Translations under genes and position numbers: made by a program | Assembly (NCBI GenBank): GCA_002427815.1 | Contig: DIZF01000039.1 | Span: 1 to 27,508, forward strand | DNA: 27,508 nt | Direction of reading: 5' to 3' | From: Ramlibacter tataouinensis | GTDB lineage: Bacteria > Pseudomonadota > Gammaproteobacteria > Burkholderiales > Burkholderiaceae_C | Notes under the pieces: generated by a model | What the model was told of the DNA's origin: nothing | Database searches by the model: none | Seen by the model: only the letters and a program-made list of their open reading frames with translations | Shown here: positions 8,371 through 16,259 of the stretch, in pieces | Layout: every line of letters starts with the position of its first letter | Position numbering within the stretch: position 1 is the stretch's first letter

Positions 8371-9177
8371 ATGACCGCATCCCTTCAACGCCGCACGTTC
8401 AGGGGCGCCGTCGCCGCCCTTGGGCTGGGCTCTGTGCTCGCGGTGGCAGCGCCCTTCGCCGCCGCGCAGACCCTCGCCAACCTCAAGAAGAAGGGCGAAT
8501 TGACCGTCGGCGTGCTGGTGGACTTTCCGCCTTATGGCACCACCAACGCCAACAACCAGCCCGACGGCTACGACGCCGACGTGGCGCGGCTGCTGGCCAA
8601 GGACCTGGGCCTGAAGCTCAACCTCGTGCCCGTCACCGGCCCGAACCGCATTCCCTTCCTGCTGACCAACAAGGTCGACCTGCTGATCGCATCGCTGGCC
8701 GCGACGCCCGAGCGCGCCAAGCAGGTGGTGTTCTCGGAGCCCTATTCCACCGCAATCATCATCCTCTACGGCAGCAAGAAACCCGACATCAAGAGCGCCG
8801 CCGACCTGAAGAACCAGCGCGTGGGCGTCGCGCGGGCCAGCACCCAGGACGTTGCCGTCACTTCCTCCGCGCCCCAGGGCACCGAGATCCGCCGCTTCGA
8901 CGACGAGGCATCCGCCATGCAGGCGCTGATCTCGGGCCAGGTCGACGTGATCGGCTGCTCCACCGCTGTGGCGGCCCAGATCGCCAGGCGGGTGCCGGCC
9001 AATACCTTCGAGGACAAATTCGTGCTGCGCCAGCAGGAGATGGCCATGGCGCTGCGCCCGGGCCAGAACCAACTGCTCAAAACGGTGAACGACTTCATTG
9101 CGCGCGACACCGCCAACGGCGAGCTCAACAAGCTGTACCGCAAGTGGCTGGAGCGCGACTTGCCGGCGATGAAGTAA
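8371..9177 (+). CDS. Periplasmic solute-binding protein, family 3 (polar amino-acid type)
   Basis: The 268-residue product has an export signal: a basic start with Arg-Arg-Thr-Phe (resembling a twin-arginine motif), a hydrophobic stretch, and an Ala-rich cleavage area ending near FAAAQ (about residue 32). The mature part begins with GELTVGVLVDFPPYG and continues with GYDADVARLLA and the NRIPFLLTNKVDLLIASL segment, all typical of family 3 binding proteins (PF00497 type). It would capture a small solute for an ABC importer. No intact permease or ATPase gene follows, so this protein looks orphaned. GGAGA eight bases before the ATG fixes the start. The ligand is unknown; the family usually binds amino acids or opines, but the following kgu-type genes allow an organic or sugar acid. 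Confidence 0.9.
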   Translation: MTASLQRRTFRGAVAALGLGSVLAVAAPFAAAQTLANLKKKGELTVGVLVDFPPYGTTNANNQPDGYDADVARLLAKDLGLKLNLVPVTGPNRIPFLLTNKVDLLIASLAATPERAKQVVFSEPYSTAIIILYGSKKPDIKSAADLKNQRVGVARASTQDVAVTSSAPQGTEIRRFDDEASAMQALISGQVDVIGCSTAVAAQIARRVPANTFEDKFVLRQQEMAMALRPGQNQLLKTVNDFIARDTANGELNKLYRKWLERDLPAMK

Positions 9178-9198
9178 GACACCGAGACGCCGACCGCG

Positions 9199-9835
9199 AT
9201 GAACGAGTCAGCGCAGGACATGCAGCCCCACCTGCTGCCCGAGGGTGAGCCGATCATCCCCATGGCGGGGGTGGAGACATGGTTCGGGAAATTCCAGGTG
9301 CTGTGCGACATCAACCTGGACGTGAAGCCCGGCGAGCGGATCGTGGTGTGCAGCCCCTCGGGATCGGGCAAGTCCACCCTGATCCGCTGCATCAACCGGC
9401 TCGAGACGGTGCAGAAAGGGCGCATCGTGGTCGACGGCATCGACCTCACGGCCGCGAAGCGCAACACCGACGCGGTGCGGCGCGAGGTCGGCATGGTGTT
9501 CCAGCAGTTCGACCTGTTCCCGCACCTCACGATCCTGCAGAACTGCACCCTGGCGCCGATCCGCTCGCGCGGCATGACCCACGTCGGTGCTGGACCCCGA
9601 GATCGTCAAGGAAGTGCTGGACACCATGTTCGGCTTGGCCGAAGATGGCATGACCATGCTGGGCGTGACGCACTACATGGGCTTTCCGCGCAGCGTCGCC
9701 GACCGCGTCATCTTCACGGCCGAGGGACGAATCGTCGAGCAGGCGCCGCCACAGCAGTTCTTCGACAACCCGCGGCACGAGAAGACCCGCAGTTTCCCCG
9801 GACAGATCCTGAGCTCGCACCAAACGAATGACTGA
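9199..9835 (+). pseudogene. ABC importer ATP-binding protein, broken by internal frameshifting deletion
   Basis: The gene resembles GlnQ/HisP-type ATPases of polar amino-acid importers. The first part (ATG 9199 to about 9577) has a Walker A (SPSGSGKST) and a Q-loop (MVFQQFDLFPHLT) and runs to Arg-Gly-Met. There the sequence jumps to the reading frame of PTSVLDPE (9578-9601), normally found just after Walker B, and continues to a normal family C-terminus with stop at 9833-9835. About 50-55 residues are missing compared with GlnQ, including the LSGGQ signature and the acidic Walker B residues, and the frame changes at the junction. Read straight through, the first frame ends at 9831 in nonsense sequence. 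The H-loop region reads VTHYMGF where VTHEMGF is usual. ATP hydrolysis is not possible for this product. Confidence 0.9.
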
Positions 9836-10612
9836 ATGCACCGAGTCCTGATCTCGCTCTCGTCCTTCGGCGCCGCCGAGGTGCGCCGCCACGGCCAGCT
9901 CTGGTTCACCCGGCTGGCCCATGCCGCCGGCGCCGACGGGGTGGAGGTGCGCGGCGAACTGCTCACCGATCCGGCCGCCGAGCTTGCCGCGCTGGCACAG
10001 GCGGTGCGCGAGACCGGCCTCGCGGTCGTGTATTCGAGCCCGGACGGCCTCTGGCGCGAGGACGGATCGCTCGACAGCGCCGCGCTGGACCGCGCACTCG
10101 TCGCGGCGCAAACGCTGGGCGCTCCGCGCCTGAAGATGTCGATCGGGAGTTTCGGCGCGACATCGCTGGCCACACTGGCTTTCCTCAAGCAGCGGCTCGA
10201 TGCAAGCCCCGTCGAGCTCGTGATCGAAAACGACCAGACCGCGGCCGCCGGTTCGCTGGCTGCGCTCGAAGCATTCTTTGCGGCTGCCACGGCGTCCGGC
10301 CTGCCGCTGGGCATGACCTTCGACATGGGAAACTGGCACTGGACCGGCGAGTGCCCCTTGCAGGCAGCCCAGGCCCTGGCGCCGCAGGTTCGCTATGTGC
10401 ATTGCAAGGGTGTTCAGCGCCAGCCGCAGCGCTGGGTGGCGGTGCCGTTGGCCGATTCCGCCGCGCCCTGGCGCGCGGTGCTGCGGGCCCTTCCGGCCCA
10501 GATGCCTTGGGCCATCGAATACCCGCTCGCCGGTGACGACCTCCTCGCGCGAACCCGCGGTGAAATCCGCCAGCTGCGCGACGTGGCGGCAATGGCCGGA
10601 GTCGCGTCATGA
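9836..10612 (+). CDS. kguE: Sugar phosphate isomerase/epimerase family protein, KguE-like
   Basis: This 258-residue TIM-barrel protein of the xylose-isomerase-like (AP endonuclease 2) family is the usual first member of the 2-ketogluconate utilisation set. Candidate metal ligands are Glu131 (VIENDQ), Asp163 (TFDMGNWHW), His189 (YVHCKG) and Glu228 (IEYPLAG), the Glu-Asp-His-Glu set of this fold. The ATG directly follows the stop of the broken ATPase gene (9833-9835), and the end overlaps the kinase start by ATGA. The exact KguE reaction is not firmly established, so the call rests on fold plus neighbours: kinase then reductase, in the order kguE-kguK-kguD. Confidence 0.75.
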   Translation: MHRVLISLSSFGAAEVRRHGQLWFTRLAHAAGADGVEVRGELLTDPAAELAALAQAVRETGLAVVYSSPDGLWREDGSLDSAALDRALVAAQTLGAPRLKMSIGSFGATSLATLAFLKQRLDASPVELVIENDQTAAAGSLAALEAFFAAATASGLPLGMTFDMGNWHWTGECPLQAAQALAPQVRYVHCKGVQRQPQRWVAVPLADSAAPWRAVLRALPAQMPWAIEYPLAGDDLLARTRGEIRQLRDVAAMAGVAS

Positions 10613-11568
10613 GCGAAACCCGCACACCGCCGGGCTGCGATGTCGTGACGTTCGGCGAAGCGATGCTGTTGCTGGTGGCCGACCGTCCCGGTCCCATCGA
10701 ACAGGCCGAAAGCTTTCACAAGCGCACCGCCGGCGCCGAAACCAATGTCGCGATCGGCCTGGCGCGCCTGGGCCTGAAGGTCGGCTGGGCCAGCCGGCTG
10801 GGCGCGGATTCGATGGGCCGCTATCTGCTGGCCGAGATGCAACGCGAGGGAATCGATTGCTCGCACGTGCGATGCGACGCTGGCGCACGTACCGGCTTCC
10901 AGTTCAAGGGCCGCGTCACCGACGGCAGCGACCCGCCGGTGGAATACCACCGCAAGGGCTCTGCCGCCAGCCAGATGGGGCTGGAGGACGTCGATGAGGA
11001 GTGGTTGCGCTCGGCGCGCCACCTGCATGCAACCGGCGTGTTCGCGGCGATCTCTGCCACCAGCCTGCAAGCGGCGTGCAAGACATTGCAGGTGATGCGC
11101 GACGCGGGCCGGACGATTTCGTTCGACCCCAACCTGCGCCCTACCCTGTGGGCCTCGCCCGAACTGATGCGCCACTGGATCAATCACCTGGCTGTGCAGG
11201 CCGACTGGGTCCTGCCCGGCCTGGACGAGGGGCGCTTCCTGACCGGCGAACAGACACCGGAGGCGATTGCGGGCTATTACCGCAAGCGGGGCGCGCGGAT
11301 TGTGGCGGTGAAGCTGGGGCCCAAAGGGGCGTATTTCGATTCTGACAGCGGCTCGGGCTACGTCCCCGGCTTCCCGGTCGATAAGGTGGTCGACACCGTG
11401 GGTGCGGGCGATGGCTTTGCCGTCGGTATGATCAGCGCGCTGCTGGAGGACCGCGACGTCGCGCAAGCCGTGCGTCGCGGCGCCTGGATCGGCGCCCGTG
11501 CCGTGCAGGTACTGGGCGACACCGAAGGACTGCCGACACGGGCGCAACTTGAGGAGGCGGGGCTATGA
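10609..11568 (+). CDS. kguK: PfkB-family kinase, probable 2-ketogluconokinase
   Basis: The 319-residue product is a ribokinase/PfkB sugar kinase. The N-terminal half carries the substrate-binding motifs FHKRTAGAETNVAIGLARLG and GADSMGRYL. The C-terminal half has the anion-hole and catalytic motif DTVGAGDGFA (about 262-271, catalytic Asp268). The segments TGFQFKGR, DGSDPPVEYHRKGSAAS and the GDTEGLPTR tail match what I recall of Pseudomonas KguK more closely than generic KdgK. It would phosphorylate 2-ketogluconate to 2-keto-6-phosphogluconate in the cytoplasm. 2-keto-3-deoxygluconate kinase is the main alternative. It overlaps both neighbours by ATGA. Confidence 0.8.
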   Translation: MSETRTPPGCDVVTFGEAMLLLVADRPGPIEQAESFHKRTAGAETNVAIGLARLGLKVGWASRLGADSMGRYLLAEMQREGIDCSHVRCDAGARTGFQFKGRVTDGSDPPVEYHRKGSAASQMGLEDVDEEWLRSARHLHATGVFAAISATSLQAACKTLQVMRDAGRTISFDPNLRPTLWASPELMRHWINHLAVQADWVLPGLDEGRFLTGEQTPEAIAGYYRKRGARIVAVKLGPKGAYFDSDSGSGYVPGFPVDKVVDTVGAGDGFAVGMISALLEDRDVAQAVRRGAWIGARAVQVLGDTEGLPTRAQLEEAGL

Positions 11569-12539
11569 GCGAAAAACGCAAGCAGGTACTGGTGTTCCGC
11601 GAGCTTCCCGCCGACCAGCTGGCGCGGTTGCAGGACGCGCACGACGTCACCGTGGCCAACCCGCGGCTGCCGGAGCAGAAGGCGGCGTTCGAGGCGGCAC
11701 TGCCGCGAGCCCAGGGGCTGATCGGTGCCAGCTATCCCATCGACGAAGCCGTGCTGCAGCGAGCCGGACGGCTCGAGGCCGTCTCCAGCATGTCGGTGGG
11801 CGTGGACAACTACTCGCTGGCCGCGTTGCGCTCGCGCGGCATCGTGCTGTGCCACACGCCGGGCGTGCTGACCGAAACCACCGCCGATACCTTGTTCGCG
11901 CTGATCATGGCCACCAGCCGGCGGATCGTGGAACTGGCGAATCTGGTATGCGAGGGGCACTGGACCGACCACATCGGCGAAGATCTTTTCGGCTGGGACG
12001 TGCACGGCAAGACGCTGGGCGTCCTGGGGTTCGGGCGCATCGGCCAGGCGCTGGCCCGGCGCGCCGCGCTGGGCTTCGGCATGCCGGTGCTCTATCACAG
12101 CCGCCGGCCGGTCGACGTGCCGGATCTGGCGGGACATGTTCACTACACCGCGCGGGACGAATTGCTGGAGCGCGCGGACATCGTTGCCATCGTCCTGCCG
12201 CTGACGGATGAGACCCGCGGCCTGATGGGCTCGCGCGAGTTCGCCCTGATGAAACCGGGCGCCATCTTCGTCAATGGCGCCCGGGGCGCGATCGTCCAGG
12301 AGCCGGCGCTGCTCGATGCCCTGGATGTGGGAACCCTGCGCGCCGCCGGACTCGACGTGTTCGCCACCGAGCCGCTGCCGCTGGATTCCCCGCTGCGCAC
12401 GCACCCCCGGGTCACCTGCCTGCCGCACATCGGTTCGGCCACCCACGAGACCCGCCAGGCCATGGCCGAGATGGCCACGTCGAACCTGCTGCTGGCATTG
12501 GCCGGCGAGCAGCCGCTTGCCGTGTACCCATTGGGGTAA
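11565..12539 (+). CDS. kguD: D-2-hydroxyacid dehydrogenase, probable 2-ketogluconate-6-phosphate reductase
   Basis: The 324-residue product is a D-isomer-specific 2-hydroxyacid dehydrogenase. The coenzyme fold is at GFGRIG (155-160), and the catalytic set is Arg240 (NGARGAIV), Glu269 (ATEPLPL) and His288 (LPHIGSAT). HSRRP at about 178-182 places arginines after the second strand, which favours NADPH. In the context of kguE and kguK it would reduce 2-keto-6-phosphogluconate to 6-phosphogluconate for the Entner-Doudoroff or pentose phosphate route. Glyoxylate/hydroxypyruvate reductase or 2-ketogluconate reductase (GhrB type) are alternatives from sequence alone. Its start overlaps kguK by ATGA, so there is no room for the kguT transporter usually found between them. 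No clear terminator follows. Confidence 0.8.
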   Translation: MSEKRKQVLVFRELPADQLARLQDAHDVTVANPRLPEQKAAFEAALPRAQGLIGASYPIDEAVLQRAGRLEAVSSMSVGVDNYSLAALRSRGIVLCHTPGVLTETTADTLFALIMATSRRIVELANLVCEGHWTDHIGEDLFGWDVHGKTLGVLGFGRIGQALARRAALGFGMPVLYHSRRPVDVPDLAGHVHYTARDELLERADIVAIVLPLTDETRGLMGSREFALMKPGAIFVNGARGAIVQEPALLDALDVGTLRAAGLDVFATEPLPLDSPLRTHPRVTCLPHIGSATHETRQAMAEMATSNLLLALAGEQPLAVYPLG

Positions 12540-12721
12540 ATACCCAGGCGGGATAGGCGGCGCCTTGCTCGCCCGCGACGTGGGCAAGACCGAGTCGGCC
12601 CGGTCGCCATGAATCCGGCGCCCTTGCGCAGCCAGCTGTCCAGGCACAGCTTGGGCCGACGCCCCGCGCCAGAAGCTTTGAGCTGGATCAACAAACACGT
12701 TCGACCTGCGGAACGGCCGGA

Positions 12722-12749
12722 TTGACCCGCCGGACTCTGTGTATACAGT
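12722..12749 (+). promoter_or_regulatory. Promoter with GTATAC operator for the GntR-headed catabolic operon
   Basis: TTGACC (12722-12727) and TACAGT (12744-12749) are spaced by 16 bases and match the -35 and -10 consensus at five and four of six positions. The perfect palindrome TGTATACA (12740-12747) covers the -10 element. FCD-type GntR regulators commonly bind operators with a GTATAC core, so repression by the product of the gene starting at 12801 is likely. The start site would be near 12756, with a leader of about 45 bases. The rest of the 12540-12800 gap shows no gene. Confidence 0.5.
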
Positions 12750-12800
12750 GTCCAGAACGCAACCCCAAGCGCCAGCCGCGCTCACCCACCAGGGACCTCC

Positions 12801-13484
12801 TTGTCAGCATCACTGAAACCCGTCAAGCGGCCCAAAGCCCTGGGCGAGCTGGTCTATAGCTCGCTGCAGACCCACTTGCGCAGCGGCGCGATTGCGGCCG
12901 GGCAGCCGCTGCAGGAGGTGTACCTGGCCGAGTTGCTGGGCGTGTCGCGCACGCCGGTGCGTGAAGCGATGATGCGGCTGGCCAACGAGGGGCTGCTCAG
13001 CGCCGAGGGGCGCAGCTTCGTCGTGCCCGAACTCAGCCTGGCCGACGTGGATCACATCTACGAAGTGCGCTTCCTGATCGAGCCGGCCGCGCTGCGTGGC
13101 ATCGCCGCGGCTGCCGCCAACCCGGCCGTCCGCGCACCGATCGACGCGGCGCTGGCGGCCGCCGTCGCCGCGCACCGGGCGGACGATGCCGAGGCATTCC
13201 GCGAAGCTGCGGCACGCTTTCGCGCGGCCTGGCTGGCTCTGGTTCCCAACCCGCGCCTGGTGCGGGTGGTCGAGCAGTACGCCGACCACATGCAGCACAT
13301 CCGCGCCATGACCCTCGGCGACACCAAGGTGCGGCCGATCGTGCTGAAGGGCCTGAAGCAGGTCGCGGCCGCGCTCGCCAAGGGCGACGGCGACGCCGCT
13401 GCCGCCGCCATGCATGAAAACCTGCGGCAAGCCAGGAAGGCGTTCATTGCCGCGTCCGGACTCGACAGGAAGCTCTCACCATGA
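12801..13484 (+). CDS. GntR-family transcriptional regulator with FCD-type effector domain
   Basis: The 227-residue product has an N-terminal winged helix-turn-helix (about 15-75; AELLGVSRTPVREAMMRLANEG at 43-64) and an all-helical C-terminal effector domain of FCD type. The start is TTG at 12801 with AGGGA just upstream; no usable ATG lies before the DNA-binding domain. It leads the operon and overlaps the thiolase gene by ATGA, so it probably controls its own transcript and responds to an acid or CoA thioester of the pathway. In the effector domain, the positions where FCD proteins usually carry three metal-binding histidines read Arg (ARFRAAW), no His (GLKQVAAAL) and Asn (AMHENLRQA). Metal binding therefore may be lost or altered. 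The effector is unknown. Confidence 0.9.
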   Translation: MSASLKPVKRPKALGELVYSSLQTHLRSGAIAAGQPLQEVYLAELLGVSRTPVREAMMRLANEGLLSAEGRSFVVPELSLADVDHIYEVRFLIEPAALRGIAAAAANPAVRAPIDAALAAAVAAHRADDAEAFREAAARFRAAWLALVPNPRLVRVVEQYADHMQHIRAMTLGDTKVRPIVLKGLKQVAAALAKGDGDAAAAAMHENLRQARKAFIAASGLDRKLSP

Positions 13485-14686
13485 ACTACAAGGCCGAAAT
13501 CCCCTATGGCGCCTACTGGAGCACGCCGTTCGCGCGCTGGCAGGGCAGTTTCTCCAACCTGCACAGCGTCGAGTTCGCGGCCCATGTCGCGCGCCTTGAA
13601 CTCGCGCGCCGCAAGATCGACCCCAAGGTCTTCGACTACGGCGTGATGGGTTTCTCGGTGCCGCAGAAGCACTCGTTCTTCGGCCTGCCGTGGCTCACCG
13701 GCCTGATCGGCGCCCACGGCGTCGGCGGTCCGACCCTGATGCAGGCCTGCGCCACCGGCGTACGCACCCTGCTGGCGGCGACGCAGGAGATCGAGGTCGG
13801 CATGGCGAGCGCCGCTCTGGTCCTCAATTGCGACCGCACCTCGAACGGGCCGCACCTGTATTACCCCAACCCCCGCGCCCCGGGCGGGACCGGCGCCGCC
13901 GAGGACTGGGTGATGGACAACTTCGGCTGCGATCCGCTCGGCGGCCATTCGATGCTCACCACCGCCGAGAACGTGGCCAAACGGCACGGCTTCGGCACGG
14001 CGGAACAGCACGAGGTCGTGCTGCGCCGGGAGCAGCAGTATCGCGAATCGCTCGCGGACGGCGCGGCGTTCCTCAAGCGCTTCATGACGCTGCCGTTCCA
14101 GGTTCCGGCACCCGGTTTCAGGAAGACCGCCGGCACGCTGGAGGCCGACGAGGGCGTCTCGCACTCCACCCCCGAGGGACTGGCAGCGCTCAAGCCCGTC
14201 GCGCCCGGCGGCACCGTCACCTTCGGCGGCCAGACCCACCCGGCCGATGGCAACGCGGCGCTCATCGTCACGACCCGTGAACGCGCACGCGAACTGGCCA
14301 GCAATCCGAAGATCTCCGTGCGGCTGCATGGCTTCGGCCAGGCCCGCGCCGAGCTGGCCTATATGCCGGAAGCCACCGTGCCCGCAGCGCAACGGGCAAT
14401 GGCGCAGGCCGGACTGCGGATCGACCAGATCGCGGCGATCAAGACCCACAACCCGTTCGCGATCAACGATCTGCTGTTCGCGCGTGCCAACGGCGTTGAC
14501 TGGCGCACCATGAACAACCACGGCTGTTCCCTGGTCTGGGGCCATCCCCAGGCCCCGATGGGCACGCGCTCGATCATCGAGTTGATCGAGGAACTCGCGC
14601 TGCGCGGCGGCGGCTTCGGCCTGTTCACCGGCTGCGCCGCCGGCGACACCGCGATGGCGGTGGTGCTCGAAGTGACCGACGCCTGA
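13481..14686 (+). CDS. Thiolase family acyl-CoA acyltransferase
   Basis: The 401-residue product has the full thiolase set: nucleophile Cys90 (MQACATG), Asn324 in HNPFAIND (in place of NEAFA), His355 (GHPQAPMGTR) and second-base Cys385 (TGCAAGD). It would cleave a 3-oxoacyl-CoA with CoA to acetyl-CoA (or a homologue) and a shortened acyl-CoA. The HNPFA and GHPQAPMG forms depart from NEAFA and GHPxGxSG in classical PhaA/FadA enzymes, so this is a distinct subfamily and may take bulky or aromatic 3-oxoacyl-CoAs. It is the first enzyme gene of the operon, overlapping the regulator by ATGA and 13 bases before the CoA-ligase gene. A ligase for 3-oxoacids followed by thiolysis is a sensible pair with the HyuAB-type enzyme downstream. 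Confidence 0.85.
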   Translation: MNYKAEIPYGAYWSTPFARWQGSFSNLHSVEFAAHVARLELARRKIDPKVFDYGVMGFSVPQKHSFFGLPWLTGLIGAHGVGGPTLMQACATGVRTLLAATQEIEVGMASAALVLNCDRTSNGPHLYYPNPRAPGGTGAAEDWVMDNFGCDPLGGHSMLTTAENVAKRHGFGTAEQHEVVLRREQQYRESLADGAAFLKRFMTLPFQVPAPGFRKTAGTLEADEGVSHSTPEGLAALKPVAPGGTVTFGGQTHPADGNAALIVTTRERARELASNPKISVRLHGFGQARAELAYMPEATVPAAQRAMAQAGLRIDQIAAIKTHNPFAINDLLFARANGVDWRTMNNHGCSLVWGHPQAPMGTRSIIELIEELALRGGGFGLFTGCAAGDTAMAVVLEVTDA

Positions 14687-14699
14687 CACTGGAACCGGC

Positions 14700-16259
14700 A
14701 TGGACCTGTCCCAATGGATCTCGCACCATGCCGGCCGCACGCCGGCGCGGATCGCGCTGCGTTTCGAAAACCAGGACATCTCCTATGCGTCCCTGGCAGG
14801 CCAGATCGATGACATCGCGTCCGCGCTGGCGGCGCACCGTGTCGGACCCGGCGACCGCATCGCCTGGCTGGGGCTGAACAGCCCGGCCATGCTGGCGACG
14901 CTGTTCGCCTGCGCTCGCATCGGCGCGATCTTCATGCCGCTGAACTGGCGGCTGGCTGCGCCGGAACATCAAGCGATGCTGGCGGCATGCGTCCCCGCAC
15001 TGCTGTTCGTCGAGGAGAGCTTTGTCGGCGAAAGCTTCGCACGGCAGATCGCATCGGCCGGCACTGCATGCGTTTCGCTCGGGGCGGCATGGCCGCAAGG
15101 CTGGGCATCCTGGACCTCCTTTCTCGACTCCGGGCGCGGTCGCCCGGCCCCGGCCGCCGGCGGTGCCGACGGCGCACCGGTGCTGCTGTGCTACACCTCG
15201 GGCTCGACGGGCCGGCCCAAGGCCGCGCTGCTCAGCCAGGAAGCATTGGCGTGCAACGCCGCCAACAGCGTCGACATGCATGCCCTGGGCGCCGACGACC
15301 GGGTGCTGACGACCTTGCCCCTGTTCCATGTCGGCGGGCTCAACATCCTGACCCTGCCGGCGCTGCAGGCCGGCTGCACGGTGACGCTGCACCCGAAATT
15401 CGATCCCGACGCCACCTTCGACGCGATCGCGCGCGACCGCATCACCCTCACGGTGCTGGTGCCGGCGCAACTCGACGCGATGCTGACCCATCCGCGCTGG
15501 CCCCAGGCCGACCTCTCCAGCCTGCGCGTGATCAGCACCGGCTCGACGCTGGTGCCGCTGCGCATCATCCGTGCCGTGCACGCCCGTGGCGTGCCCCTGG
15601 TGCAGGTCTGGGGCGCGACCGAGACTTCGCCCATCGCTGCCTGCCAGCATGCCGACGAGGCGATCCGCACAGCCGGTTCGACCGGGCGCGCGGCCCGCCA
15701 CTGCGAATTGCGCATCGCCGATGTCGCGGGCAACGAGGTGCCGCCCGGCGTTGCGGGCGAGGTGTGGGTGCGCGGCGCCAATGTGATGAACGGCTATTGG
15801 GGCGATTCCGAGGCCACCGCGAAAACGCTCGCCGATGGCTGGTTTCACTCGGGCGACCTCGGCCACCTGGACGAGGAAGGCTTCCTCACCATCGACGGTC
15901 GCATCAAGGACATGATCATCAGCGGCGGCGAGAACGTGAGCCCGGCGGAAGTCGAGGCGGTGCTGCTCGACTGCCCCGACATTGCCGAGGCTGCGGTGGT
16001 CGGGCGACCCGACACCCGCTGGGGTGAAGTCGTCGTGGCGGTGATCGCGCCGGCGCCCGGCGCGAAGCTCGAGCGCGAGCGCGTCCTGGCCCTCTTCGAC
16101 GGCCGGCTGGCGCGCTTCAAGCACCCCAAGGATGTGGTCGTCGTCAGCGCGCTGCCGCGCACCGCGCTCGGCAAGGTGAGCAAGGAAGATGTGCGCCGGC
16201 TGATCGCACGCCTGGCCGGGGCAAACGCCGGCACCGGGGAGCAAATGGCATGCCGCTGA
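14700..16259 (+). CDS. AMP-forming acyl-CoA synthetase
   Basis: The 519-residue product is an ANL-superfamily CoA ligase that activates a carboxylic acid with ATP and CoA. Visible motifs are the phosphate loop YTSGSTGRPK (165-174), the GATE motif (WGATETSP), the DGWFHSGDLG segment, the hinge and A8 loop (DGRIKDMIISGGENVSP), and catalytic Lys492 (PRTALGKV). The acyl specificity cannot be read. By analogy with acetophenone breakdown (carboxylase, benzoylacetate-CoA ligase, thiolase), it may activate the 3-oxoacid formed by the HyuAB-type proteins. A general medium-chain or aromatic acid ligase is equally compatible. Its last ten bases overlap the hyuA-type gene. Confidence 0.9.
   Translation: MDLSQWISHHAGRTPARIALRFENQDISYASLAGQIDDIASALAAHRVGPGDRIAWLGLNSPAMLATLFACARIGAIFMPLNWRLAAPEHQAMLAACVPALLFVEESFVGESFARQIASAGTACVSLGAAWPQGWASWTSFLDSGRGRPAPAAGGADGAPVLLCYTSGSTGRPKAALLSQEALACNAANSVDMHALGADDRVLTTLPLFHVGGLNILTLPALQAGCTVTLHPKFDPDATFDAIARDRITLTVLVPAQLDAMLTHPRWPQADLSSLRVISTGSTLVPLRIIRAVHARGVPLVQVWGATETSPIAACQHADEAIRTAGSTGRAARHCELRIADVAGNEVPPGVAGEVWVRGANVMNGYWGDSEATAKTLADGWFHSGDLGHLDEEGFLTIDGRIKDMIISGGENVSPAEVEAVLLDCPDIAEAAVVGRPDTRWGEVVVAVIAPAPGAKLERERVLALFDGRLARFKHPKDVVVVSALPRTALGKVSKEDVRRLIARLAGANAGTGEQMACR

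Noticed and set aside
12540..12721. Possible gene remnant or terminator after kguD
   Set aside because: Short frames here match nothing, and I found only weak inverted repeats without a T-run.
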